This document shows positions 38,822 to 47,638 of a stretch of 64,000 nucleotides of DNA, piece by piece. The notes below the pieces were generated by a model that saw only the letters and a list, made by a program, of their open reading frames with translations, made no database searches and was not told the origin of the DNA. Each line of letters opens with the position of its first letter. The stretch's first letter is position 1. A program made the position numbers and the translations under genes. Origin of the DNA: Enterobacter kobei (GTDB taxonomy: Bacteria; Pseudomonadota; Gammaproteobacteria; Enterobacterales; Enterobacteriaceae); NCBI RefSeq assembly GCF_018323985.1, contig NZ_AP024590.1:4558720-4622719 (forward strand). The letters are read 5' to 3'.

Positions 38822-39445
38822 GTGCTCAACAAACTCTCTCGTCTGCTGGATGAAGCAGGTATTTCGCTCACCGATCACCAGAAAAACCAGCTGGTGGCCT
38901 ATGTCGATATGCTGCACAAATGGAACAAAGCGTACAACCTGACGTCGGTACGCGATCCGAACGAGATGCTGATCCGTCATATTCTGGACAGTGTGGTGGT
39001 GGCACCGCACCTGGTCGGGTCACGCTTTATCGACGTGGGCACCGGACCTGGGTTGCCGGGGATCCCGCTGTCAATCGTCTTACCTGACGCGCACTTCACG
39101 CTGCTGGACAGTCTCGGCAAGCGGATTCGTTTTCTGCGCCAGGTCCAGCATGAGCTTGGTCTGACCAACATCACGCCGGTACAGAGCCGCGTCGAGGACT
39201 TCCCTGCGGAGCCGCCGTTTGACGGGGTGATCAGCCGTGCCTTTGCCTCGCTGAACGATATGGTGAGCTGGTGTCATCATCTGCCGGGGCAGGGGGGGCG
39301 TTTCTATGCGCTGAAAGGCCAGTTACCTGACGACGAAATCGGGCAACTACCGGCAGAATTTGCGGTGGATTCGGTGATTAAATTGCGTGTTCCGCAGCTG
39401 GACGGCGAACGTCATCTGGTGATGATTAAACCAAACAATAATTAA
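38822..39445 (+). CDS. rsmG: 16S rRNA m7G527 methyltransferase RsmG (GidB)
   Basis: SAM-dependent methylation of G527 in 16S rRNA; loss gives low-level streptomycin resistance in E. coli. 207 aa from GTG 38822 (MLNKLSRLLDEAGISLTDHQ). The SAM site is FIDVGTGPGLPGIPL and the catalytic region VISRAFASLNDM. Downstream of mnmG with a REP element between; followed by the 616-bp gap before atpI. Confidence 0.98.
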   Translation: MLNKLSRLLDEAGISLTDHQKNQLVAYVDMLHKWNKAYNLTSVRDPNEMLIRHILDSVVVAPHLVGSRFIDVGTGPGLPGIPLSIVLPDAHFTLLDSLGKRIRFLRQVQHELGLTNITPVQSRVEDFPAEPPFDGVISRAFASLNDMVSWCHHLPGQGGRFYALKGQLPDDEIGQLPAEFAVDSVIKLRVPQLDGERHLVMIKPNNN

Positions 39446-39458
39446 TTTTTATCAAAAA

Positions 39459-39638
39459 ATGTTAATTCCGCGCTGTAGTGGATGTGTTAAAAACCAGCAG
39501 ACAGAAAACGAATATTTCCCGCTTCGCTTAACCTTATTTTTACTGATGGTTTTCGGTTCTTTAACCTGGTGGGTATGGTTAACCGGTAAAATAATCAACC
39601 AGGGAAGTATATGTCTGCTAAAAATCAGTGCGGGATAA
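39459..39638 (+). CDS. Putative small membrane protein ORF (59 codons), unrecognised
   Basis: Starts 13 bp after the rsmG stop: MLIPRCSGCVKNQQTENEYF, then a strongly hydrophobic, Trp-rich stretch (PLRLTLFLLMVFGSLTWWVW) and LTGKIINQ. It looks like an N-terminal CxxC segment plus one membrane helix. There is no recognisable Shine-Dalgarno before the ATG; an internal ATG at codon 30 also lacks one. The AT-rich context makes hydrophobic frames common, so it may be fortuitous or a gene remnant. Confidence 0.3.
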   Translation: MLIPRCSGCVKNQQTENEYFPLRLTLFLLMVFGSLTWWVWLTGKIINQGSICLLKISAG

Positions 39639-39697
39639 AGTTTAGTGATGTTAAAAATTTATTAAGAATGTCAATAAAAGGTTTTTGTTGTATATGA
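39611..39697 (+). CDS. Putative 28-codon ORF overlapping the previous one
   Basis: MSAKNQCGIKFSDVKNLLRM followed by SIKGFCCI. It has a good ribosome binding site (AGGGAAG, 39601-39607) at proper spacing and overlaps the 3' end of the 59-codon ORF in another frame, which is the arrangement seen with translational coupling. No homologue comes to mind. The only support is the ribosome binding site and context. Confidence 0.25.
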   Translation: MSAKNQCGIKFSDVKNLLRMSIKGFCCI

Positions 39698-40061
39698 AGC
39701 TGTTTTAAAAATAGTCACACATTTTCATCTTAAATATCATAAAGATGACAACGTGGATTATTATGCTTCGATGAAAGGCACTTAAACGCAAATGCGCAAT
39801 TTGTGATCTTGTGCACGCTTTAGCATCAGGCTTTTCGCGCGATCGGCATTCTTGTTCGATGGTTCACACTTTACAAAAAAGTGGAAAAACAGCCGTCGAG
39901 AAATTTATTTAAACATTTATTCACCTTTTCGCTACTTATTGTTTGAAATCACGAGTCCGCACCGTATAATTTGCTCGCTTTTTGATGCTTGACTCTTAGC
40001 CTTAAAGAACGTTTTATACGACACGCGACATACCTCGTTGGGGGCAGGAGTAAAAAACGTG

Positions 40062-40442
40062 ATGTCTTTGTCGCTCTTGAGTCGAAACGTTGCTCGTAAG
40101 CTTCTGTTCATTCAGTTCCTGGCAGTGATAGCGAGTGCATTGCTATTTTGCCTGAAAGACCCCTTCTGGGGCGTCTCCGCGTTGTGCGGTGGGCTGGCAG
40201 TAGTACTGCCAAATATGTTGTTTATGATTTTTGCCTGGCGTCATCAGGCGCATACACCTGCTAAAGGCCGCATGGCCTGGTCCTTCGCCTTCGGGGAAGT
40301 GTTCAAGGTGTTGGCGACCTTTACCCTACTGGTGGTGGCGCTGGCGGTTTTGAAGGCGGTCTTTTTACCGCTGATCGTCACGTGGGTTTCGGTGCTGGTT
40401 GTACAGATACTGGCACCCGCTGTAATTAACAACAAAGGGTAA
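40062..40442 (+). CDS. atpI: ATP synthase protein I
   Basis: Small membrane protein (126 aa, four hydrophobic spans) that helps assemble the c-ring or supply Mg2+; non-essential. Started at ATG 40062 (MSLSLLSRNVARKLLF), the K-12 length; a GTG immediately upstream (40059) is slightly better spaced to AGGAG and is an alternative. First gene of atpIBEFHAGDC. Confidence 0.95.
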   Translation: MSLSLLSRNVARKLLFIQFLAVIASALLFCLKDPFWGVSALCGGLAVVLPNMLFMIFAWRHQAHTPAKGRMAWSFAFGEVFKVLATFTLLVVALAVLKAVFLPLIVTWVSVLVVQILAPAVINNKG

Positions 40443-40450
40443 GAGGCATC

Positions 40451-41269
<819 letters not shown>

Positions 41270-41316
41270 TTTTACCAACACTACTACGTTCTAACTGAAA
41301 CAAACTGGAGACTGTC

Positions 41317-41556
<240 letters not shown>

Positions 41557-41614
41557 TAAGCGTTGCTTGATTAAGCAATTTTTAGAACGTTAACCAGATA
41601 AGAGGCATTGTGCT

Positions 41615-42085
41615 GTGAATCTTAACGCAACAATCCTCGGCCAGGCCATCGCGTTTGTCCTGTTCGTTCTGTTCTGTATGAAGTATGTATGGCCGCCGTT
41701 GATTGCTGCCATTGAGAAACGTCAAAAAGAAATCGCTGACGGCCTCGCTTCTGCAGAACGAGCTAAAAAGGATTTGGACCTTGCACAGGCCAATGCGACC
41801 GACCAGCTGAAAAAGGCGAAAGCGGAAGCCCAGGTAATTATTGAGCAGGCGAACAAACGTCGCGCTCAGATCCTGGACGAAGCTAAAACCGAAGCAGAAC
41901 AGGAACGTACCAAAATCGTTGCACAGGCTCAGGCAGAAATTGATGCTGAGCGTAAACGTGCTCGTGAGGAACTGCGTAAGCAAGTTGCTATCCTGGCTGT
42001 TGCTGGCGCCGAGAAGATCATCGAACGTTCCGTGGATGAAGCTGCTAACAGCGACATCGTGGACAAACTTGTCGCTGAACTGTAA
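41615..42085 (+). CDS. atpF: F1Fo ATP synthase subunit b
   Basis: Peripheral stalk: a single N-terminal membrane helix (MNLNATILGQAIAFVLFVLF) and a long hydrophilic coiled coil rich in Ala, Glu, Lys and Arg, 156 aa. GTG start at 41615 with AGAGG upstream, as in E. coli. Dimerises and holds the delta subunit. Confidence 0.99.
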   Translation: MNLNATILGQAIAFVLFVLFCMKYVWPPLIAAIEKRQKEIADGLASAERAKKDLDLAQANATDQLKKAKAEAQVIIEQANKRRAQILDEAKTEAEQERTKIVAQAQAEIDAERKRAREELRKQVAILAVAGAEKIIERSVDEAANSDIVDKLVAEL

Positions 42086-42099
42086 GGAGGGAGGGGCTG

Positions 42100-42633
42100 A
42101 TGTCTGAATTTGTTACGGTAGCTCGCCCCTACGCCAAAGCAGCTTTTGACTTTGCTGTCGAAACCCAAAGTGTCGATCGCTGGCAGAACATGCTGGCGTT
42201 TGCCGCTGAGGTAACGAAAAACGAACATATGGCAGAGATGCTTTCAGGTGCACTGGCACCAGAAACCCTCGCTGCGTCGTTCATCGCCGTTTGCGGCGAG
42301 CAACTTGATACCAACGGCCAGAACCTGATTAAGGTGATGGCTGAAAATGGTCGTCTGAGAGTGCTCCCGGATGTTCTTGAGCAGTTTGAGCACTTACGTG
42401 CCCTTAGTGAAGCTACCGCTGAAGTTGAAGTAACCTCGGCGACCGAACTGAGTGAAGAACAGCTTGCCAAGATCACTGCCGCGATGGAAAAACGTCTGTC
42501 ACGCAAAGTTAAGCTGAATTGCAATATCGATAAGTCTGTATTGGCGGGCGTAATCATCCAGTCGGGTGATATGGTCATTGATGGCAGCGTACGCGGCCGT
42601 CTACAACGCCTCGCAGACGTCTTGCAGTCTTAA
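42100..42633 (+). CDS. atpH: F1Fo ATP synthase subunit delta
   Basis: 177-aa soluble subunit that joins the b dimer to the top of the alpha-beta hexamer. N-terminal six-helix bundle (MSEFVTVARPYAKAAFDFAV) and C-terminal OSCP signature (LAGVIIQSGDMVIDGSVRGRL). Preceded by AAGGAGG at 42084. In the atp operon order. Confidence 0.99.
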   Translation: MSEFVTVARPYAKAAFDFAVETQSVDRWQNMLAFAAEVTKNEHMAEMLSGALAPETLAASFIAVCGEQLDTNGQNLIKVMAENGRLRVLPDVLEQFEHLRALSEATAEVEVTSATELSEEQLAKITAAMEKRLSRKVKLNCNIDKSVLAGVIIQSGDMVIDGSVRGRLQRLADVLQS

Positions 42634-42645
42634 GGGGACTGGAGC

Positions 42646-44187
42646 ATGCAACTGAATTCCACCGAAATCAGCGAACTGATCAAGCAGCGCATTGCTCAGT
42701 TCAGTGTTGTGAGCGAAGCTCATAACGAAGGTACTATTGTTTCTGTAAGTGACGGTGTTATCCGCATCCACGGCCTGGCCGATTGTATGCAGGGTGAAAT
42801 GATTTCCCTGCCGGGTAACCGTTACGCTATCGCACTGAACCTGGAGCGCGACTCCGTTGGTGCAGTTGTGATGGGTCCGTACGCTGACCTTGCCGAAGGC
42901 ATGAAGGTTAAATGTACTGGCCGTATTCTTGAAGTACCGGTAGGCCGTGGCCTGCTGGGCCGTGTGGTAAACACCCTGGGTGCGCCAATCGACGGTAAAG
43001 GTTCGGTTGATAACGATGGCTTCTCGCCAATCGAAGTTATCGCGCCGGGCGTAATCGATCGTCAGTCCGTCGATCAGCCGGTGCAGACCGGTTATAAATC
43101 CGTTGATGCCATGATCCCAATCGGTCGTGGTCAGCGTGAGCTGATCATCGGCGACCGTCAGACCGGTAAAACCGCGATGGCTATCGATGCGATCATCAAC
43201 CAGCGTGACTCCGGCATCAAATGTGTTTACGTCGCTATCGGCCAGAAAGCTTCCACCATTTCTAACGTGGTGCGCAAACTGGAAGAGCACGGTGCGCTGT
43301 CCAACACTATCGTTGTGGTTGCTACCGCTTCTGAATCTGCTGCACTGCAATACCTGGCACCGTATGCAGGTTGCGCAATGGGCGAATACTTCCGTGACCG
43401 CGGTGAAGATGCACTGATCGTTTATGATGACCTGTCTAAACAGGCTGTTGCATACCGTCAGGTTTCCCTGCTGCTGCGCCGTCCGCCAGGACGTGAAGCA
43501 TTCCCGGGCGACGTGTTTTACCTCCACTCCCGTCTGCTGGAGCGTGCATCCCGCGTAAACGCGGAATACGTTGAGAACTTCACCAAAGGTGAAGTGAAAG
43601 GTAAAACCGGCTCCCTGACCGCGCTGCCGATCATCGAAACCCAGGCGGGTGACGTTTCTGCGTTCGTTCCGACCAACGTAATTTCTATTACCGATGGTCA
43701 GATCTTCCTGGAAACCAACCTGTTTAACTCCGGTATTCGTCCGGCGGTTAACCCGGGTATCTCCGTATCCCGTGTTGGTGGTGCTGCTCAGACCAAGATC
43801 ATCAAGAAACTGTCCGGTGGTATTCGTACCGCGCTGGCACAGTATCGTGAACTGGCTGCGTTCTCTCAGTTCGCATCCGATCTGGATGAAGCTACCCGTA
43901 AGCAGTTGAGCCATGGTCAGAAAGTGACCGAGCTGCTGAAACAGAAACAGTATGCCCCAATGTCTGTTGCACAACAGGGCCTGGTGCTGTTCGCGGCTGA
44001 ACGCGGTTACCTCGAAGATGTGGAACTGGCGAAAATCGGTAGCTTCGAAGCCGCACTGCTGGCTTACGTTGACCGTGAGCACGCTCCGCTGATGCAAGAG
44101 ATCAACCAGTCCGGTGGCTATAACGATGAAATCGAAGGCAAGCTGAAAAGCATCCTCGATTCCTTCAAAGCAACCCAGTCCTGGTAA
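42646..44187 (+). CDS. atpA: F1Fo ATP synthase subunit alpha
   Basis: Regulatory nucleotide-binding subunit, 513 aa. Walker A GDRQTGKTAMA, the conserved alpha/beta signature PAVNPGISVSRVGG, and the arginine finger in ISVSR. AGGGGAC precedes the ATG. A 498-codon open frame on the opposite strand is a codon-bias artefact. Confidence 0.99.
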   Translation: MQLNSTEISELIKQRIAQFSVVSEAHNEGTIVSVSDGVIRIHGLADCMQGEMISLPGNRYAIALNLERDSVGAVVMGPYADLAEGMKVKCTGRILEVPVGRGLLGRVVNTLGAPIDGKGSVDNDGFSPIEVIAPGVIDRQSVDQPVQTGYKSVDAMIPIGRGQRELIIGDRQTGKTAMAIDAIINQRDSGIKCVYVAIGQKASTISNVVRKLEEHGALSNTIVVVATASESAALQYLAPYAGCAMGEYFRDRGEDALIVYDDLSKQAVAYRQVSLLLRRPPGREAFPGDVFYLHSRLLERASRVNAEYVENFTKGEVKGKTGSLTALPIIETQAGDVSAFVPTNVISITDGQIFLETNLFNSGIRPAVNPGISVSRVGGAAQTKIIKKLSGGIRTALAQYRELAAFSQFASDLDEATRKQLSHGQKVTELLKQKQYAPMSVAQQGLVLFAAERGYLEDVELAKIGSFEAALLAYVDREHAPLMQEINQSGGYNDEIEGKLKSILDSFKATQSW

Positions 44188-44237
44188 CGTCCGGCGGTCT
44201 GTCTTAGGGCAGACCGCAAGGCATTGAGGAGAAGCTC

Positions 44238-45101
44238 ATGGCCGGCGCAAAAGAGATACGTAGTAAGATCGCAAGCGTCCAGAACACGCAGAAGATCACT
44301 AAAGCGATGGAGATGGTCGCCGCTTCCAAAATGCGTAAATCGCAGGACAGAATGGCGGCCAGCCGTCCTTATGCAGATACCATGCGCAAAGTGATTGGTC
44401 ACCTTGCGAACGGCAATCTGGAATATAAGCACCCTTACCTGGAAGAACGCGACGTTAAGCGCGTGGGCTACCTGGTGGTGTCGACCGACCGTGGTCTGTG
44501 CGGTGGCTTGAACATCAACCTGTTCAAAAAGCTGCTGGCGGAAATGAAAGTGTGGTCCGATAAAGGCGTTCAGAGCGATATCGCGATGATCGGCTCTAAA
44601 GGCGTCTCTTTCTTCAATTCCGTGGGGGGCAATATTGTCGCCCAGGTGACCGGTATGGGTGATAACCCGTCCCTGTCCGAACTGATCGGCCCGGTAAAAG
44701 TGATGTTGCAGGCCTACGATGAAGGCCGTCTGGACAGGCTGTATATTGTCAGCAACAAATTTATTAACACCATGTCTCAGGTTCCGACCCTCACTCAGCT
44801 GCTGCCGTTACCGGCATCAGAAGATGATGAGCTGAAGCACAAAGCCTGGGATTACCTGTATGAACCCGATCCGAAACCGCTGCTGGATACCCTGCTGCGC
44901 CGTTACGTTGAGTCGCAGGTTTATCAGGGCGTGGTAGAAAACCTGGCCAGCGAGCAGGCCGCACGTATGGTGGCGATGAAAGCCGCGACCGACAATGGCG
45001 GCAGCCTGATTAAAGAGCTGCAGTTGGTATACAACAAAGCTCGTCAGGCCAGCATTACTCAGGAACTCACCGAAATCGTCGGTGGTGCATCCGCGGTATA
45101 A
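44238..45101 (+). CDS. atpG: F1Fo ATP synthase subunit gamma
   Basis: Central rotor shaft, 287 aa. N-terminal coiled-coil helix (AGAKEIRSKIASVQNTQKIT, then KAMEMVAASKMRK) and the C-terminal helix with the signature ITQELTEIVGGASAV. GAGGAG upstream. Same length as E. coli. Confidence 0.99.
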   Translation: MAGAKEIRSKIASVQNTQKITKAMEMVAASKMRKSQDRMAASRPYADTMRKVIGHLANGNLEYKHPYLEERDVKRVGYLVVSTDRGLCGGLNINLFKKLLAEMKVWSDKGVQSDIAMIGSKGVSFFNSVGGNIVAQVTGMGDNPSLSELIGPVKVMLQAYDEGRLDRLYIVSNKFINTMSQVPTLTQLLPLPASEDDELKHKAWDYLYEPDPKPLLDTLLRRYVESQVYQGVVENLASEQAARMVAMKAATDNGGSLIKELQLVYNKARQASITQELTEIVGGASAV

Positions 45102-45127
45102 CCAGGTTAATTCGTAGAGGATTCAAG

Positions 45128-46510
45128 ATGGCTACTGGAAAAATTGTCCAGGTAATCGGCGCCGTGGTTGACGTCGAATTCCCTCAGGATGCCGTACCGC
45201 GTGTGTACGATGCTCTTGAGGTACAAAATGGTAATGAGAGCCTGGTGCTGGAAGTTCAGCAGCAGCTCGGTGGTGGTATCGTGCGTACTATCGCCATGGG
45301 TTCTTCTGACGGTCTGCGTCGTGGTCTGGAAGTAAAAGACCTTCAGCACCCGATTGAAGTACCGGTAGGTAAAGCAACACTGGGTCGTATCATGAACGTG
45401 CTCGGTCAGCCGATCGACATGAAAGGCGACATCGGTGAAGAAGAGCGTTGGGCGATCCACCGCGCAGCACCAAGCTACGAAGAGCTGTCCAGTTCTCAGG
45501 AACTGCTGGAAACCGGCATCAAGGTTATCGACCTGATGTGTCCGTTCGCTAAGGGCGGTAAAGTCGGTCTGTTCGGTGGTGCGGGTGTAGGTAAAACCGT
45601 AAACATGATGGAGCTGATCCGTAACATCGCGATCGAGCACTCCGGTTATTCCGTGTTTGCGGGCGTGGGTGAACGTACTCGTGAGGGTAACGACTTCTAC
45701 CACGAAATGACTGACTCCAACGTTCTGGACAAAGTATCCCTGGTTTACGGTCAGATGAACGAGCCACCGGGAAACCGTCTGCGCGTTGCGCTGACCGGCC
45801 TGACCATGGCTGAGAAGTTCCGTGACGAAGGTCGTGACGTTCTGCTGTTCGTTGATAACATCTATCGTTATACCCTGGCCGGTACGGAAGTATCCGCACT
45901 GCTGGGTCGTATGCCTTCTGCGGTAGGTTACCAGCCGACCCTGGCAGAAGAGATGGGTGTGTTGCAGGAACGTATCACCTCCACCAAAACCGGTTCTATC
46001 ACCTCCGTTCAGGCGGTATACGTACCTGCGGATGACTTGACTGACCCGTCACCAGCCACCACCTTTGCGCACTTAGACGCAACCGTGGTACTGAGCCGTC
46101 AGATCGCGTCTCTGGGTATCTACCCGGCCGTTGACCCGCTGGATTCCACCAGCCGTCAGCTGGACCCGCTGGTTGTTGGTCAGGAACATTACGACACCGC
46201 GCGTGGCGTACAGTCCCTGCTGCAACGTTACCAGGAACTGAAAGACATCATCGCCATCCTGGGTATGGATGAGCTGTCTGAAGAAGACAAACTGGTGGTA
46301 GCTCGCGCACGTAAGATCCAGCGCTTCCTGTCCCAGCCGTTCTTCGTGGCAGAAGTATTTACCGGTTCTCCGGGCAAATACGTCTCCCTGAAAGACACCA
46401 TCCGTGGCTTTAAAGGCATCATGGAAGGCGAATACGATCACCTGCCAGAGCAGGCGTTCTACATGGTTGGTTCCATCGACGAAGCCGTGGAAAAAGCCAA
46501 AAAACTTTAA
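45128..46510 (+). CDS. atpD: F1Fo ATP synthase subunit beta
   Basis: Catalytic subunit, 460 aa. Walker A GGAGVGKTVNM, the catalytic Glu in GERTREGNDFY, Walker B VLLFVDNIYR, the DELSEED lever at 'DELSEEDK' and the family signature PAVDPLDSTSR. Strong codon bias, as expected for an abundant protein. Confidence 0.99.
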   Translation: MATGKIVQVIGAVVDVEFPQDAVPRVYDALEVQNGNESLVLEVQQQLGGGIVRTIAMGSSDGLRRGLEVKDLQHPIEVPVGKATLGRIMNVLGQPIDMKGDIGEEERWAIHRAAPSYEELSSSQELLETGIKVIDLMCPFAKGGKVGLFGGAGVGKTVNMMELIRNIAIEHSGYSVFAGVGERTREGNDFYHEMTDSNVLDKVSLVYGQMNEPPGNRLRVALTGLTMAEKFRDEGRDVLLFVDNIYRYTLAGTEVSALLGRMPSAVGYQPTLAEEMGVLQERITSTKTGSITSVQAVYVPADDLTDPSPATTFAHLDATVVLSRQIASLGIYPAVDPLDSTSRQLDPLVVGQEHYDTARGVQSLLQRYQELKDIIAILGMDELSEEDKLVVARARKIQRFLSQPFFVAEVFTGSPGKYVSLKDTIRGFKGIMEGEYDHLPEQAFYMVGSIDEAVEKAKKL

Positions 46511-46530
46511 CGCCTTAATCGGAGGGTGAT

Positions 46531-46950
46531 ATGGCAATGACTTACCACCTGGACGTCGTCAGCGCCGAGCAACAAATGTTCTCGGGTACTGTCGAAAAAA
46601 TCCAGGTAACGGGCAGTGAAGGTGAACTGGGTATTTTCCCGGGTCACGCCCCGCTGCTCACCGCCATTAAGCCTGGTATGATCCGCATCGTTAAACAGTT
46701 CGGTCATGAAGAGTTTATTTACCTGTCCGGCGGCATTATTGAAGTGCAGCCTGGCAGCGTGACCGTTCTCGCTGATACTGCTATTCGTGGCCAGGATCTC
46801 GACGAAGCGCGAGCTCTGGAAGCGAAACGTAAAGCAGAAGAGCACATTAAGAGCTCTCATGGCGACGTGGATTACGCTCAGGCGTCTGCGGAGCTGGCCA
46901 AAGCGATCGCGAAACTGCGTGTTATCGAGTTGACCAAAAAAGCGATGTAA
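46531..46950 (+). CDS. atpC: F1Fo ATP synthase subunit epsilon
   Basis: 139-aa regulatory subunit: N-terminal beta-sandwich (MAMTYHLDVVSAEQQMFSGT) and a C-terminal helical hairpin that can inhibit the enzyme. GGAGGGTG upstream of ATG. Last gene of the atp operon, followed by a strong terminator. Confidence 0.99.
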   Translation: MAMTYHLDVVSAEQQMFSGTVEKIQVTGSEGELGIFPGHAPLLTAIKPGMIRIVKQFGHEEFIYLSGGIIEVQPGSVTVLADTAIRGQDLDEARALEAKRKAEEHIKSSHGDVDYAQASAELAKAIAKLRVIELTKKAM

Positions 46951-46968
46951 CACCGGCTTGAAAAGTAC

Positions 46969-47001
46969 AAAGCCAGTCTGGTTTCCAGGCTGGCTTTTTT
47001 T
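46969..47001 (+). terminator. atp operon terminator
   Basis: AGCCAGTCTGG-TTT-CCAGGCTGGCT stem (one T-G pair) followed by TTTTTT, 19 bp after the atpC stop. Confidence 0.93.
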
Positions 47002-47050
47002 ATGTTCGCTGGGCAGAGAAGCAATAAGTGAAATGGTGTTTCTTATTTTT

Positions 47051-47066
47051 TGTGAGTTTGGTCACA
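47051..47066 (+). promoter_or_regulatory. Perfect CRP motif 1 in the atpC-glmU gap
   Basis: TGTGA-GTTTGG-TCACA: both half-sites are perfect, with A/T flanks (TTTT before, AAAA after) typical of strong CRP sites. Centre 47058.5. It lies between the atp terminator and a small ORF. Confidence 0.7.
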
Positions 47067-47106
47067 AAAATATTGATCGGATAAAGGGTGAGGTGTAGAC
47101 TTATTT

Positions 47107-47122
47107 TGTGAAGTAAGTCACA
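47107..47122 (+). promoter_or_regulatory. Perfect CRP motif 2 in the atpC-glmU gap
   Basis: TGTGA-AGTAAG-TCACA, again two perfect half-sites, with TTTT before and CAAA after. Centred 56 bp from motif 1 and 30 bp before the small ORF's ATG. It could activate or, if the start point lies between the two, repress. -10 candidates such as TAGACT (47096) and TATTTT (47102) are weak. Confidence 0.65.
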
Positions 47123-47151
47123 CAAATGAATTCAACCGCCGGGAAAACATC

Positions 47152-47223
47152 ATGAAACTGATTAACAAAATTATCGCTTTTTTTAATAACATGAACGTTT
47201 CTTTTGGTACTTTTAATCTGTAA
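47152..47223 (+). CDS. Putative 23-aa small protein, CRP-associated, unrecognised
   Basis: MKLINKIIAFFNNMNVSFGT followed by FNL and TAA. The first half is an amphipathic or membrane-seeking helix with Lys at 2 and 6. Upstream GGGAAAA is only a weak ribosome binding site. The ORF is framed by two CRP motifs upstream and an intrinsic terminator 55 bp downstream, so the unit has its own regulation and end. It could equally be an sRNA with a fortuitous ORF or a dual-function RNA. Not known to me from E. coli. Confidence 0.4.
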   Translation: MKLINKIIAFFNNMNVSFGTFNL

Positions 47224-47277
47224 TCACATAGTGCCGCCAATTAAAACGACAACCGCTGGTGGCGTGATCGGACATCA

Positions 47278-47310
47278 ATAAAGGTCGCCTGAGGCGGCCT
47301 TTATGTTTTT
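47278..47310 (+). terminator. Terminator downstream of the 23-aa ORF
   Basis: AAAGGTCGCC-TGA-GGCGGCCTTT, a 10-bp stem with one T-G pair, followed by ATGTTTTT. It stands well away from atpC, which has its own terminator, so it marks the end of a separate short transcript. Confidence 0.85.
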
Positions 47311-47638
47311 AATAATTCAGCCAAAATATCCCCCATTCGTATCGCTTCGCACTCCGCTTAACTCTCTTATACTCACCTTTGCCGCTGCCCGTCCGACCAT
47401 GTTTTCTTTATTCATTCTCCGAAAAAATAAGTAAAACATCGAGATAACAACTTTACAGTGAGCAATATGTTCATCTTTTACGGCAAATGGCATTATGATG
47501 ACCGGAAAAGGGGGCGCAGAAGGCGGTTATTACCGCGCTGTGGGCAGTTTATCTGCTACCCAATTCACGGCGAAAAAAATGTAGTATTTTCAATGTGAAA
47601 AAGTAAAAATTCACCCTCAAATTACAGTCAGGACGCGT
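47311..47638. other. glmU upstream region
   Basis: About 330 bp with no credible gene. E. coli glmU is preceded by two promoters and NagC sites. I see an AT-rich stretch (47560-47620) but cannot place NagC operators or promoters with confidence. Confidence 0.5.

Larger units (their letters stand above)
39446..40061. other. rsmG-atpI intergenic region (ATP synthase promoter region)
   Basis: About 616 bp, AT-rich, of a length I recall as similar in E. coli. The right third should hold the atp promoter: a plausible -10 (TATAAT, in CCGTATAATTTGC) lies at 39964-39969, and a possible CRP half-site (TTTGTGATCTTG) near 39803. The left third contains two overlapping small ORFs described separately. 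I see no terminator after rsmG. Confidence 0.6.

Noticed and set aside
42601..44097. A 498-codon open frame antisense to atpA
   Set aside because: It mirrors atpA exactly, has no ribosome binding site or homologue, and arises from the strong codon bias of a highly expressed gene. The same applies to long antisense frames over yidC (61057-62427), glnA (1166-2086), atpD, pstS and hemN.
47152..47310. Possible type I toxin-antitoxin pair at the 23-aa ORF
   Set aside because: No convergent antisense promoter or RNA is visible, and the peptide lacks the long hydrophobic core of Ldr/Ibs/TisB-type toxins; kept only as a small-protein or sRNA candidate.
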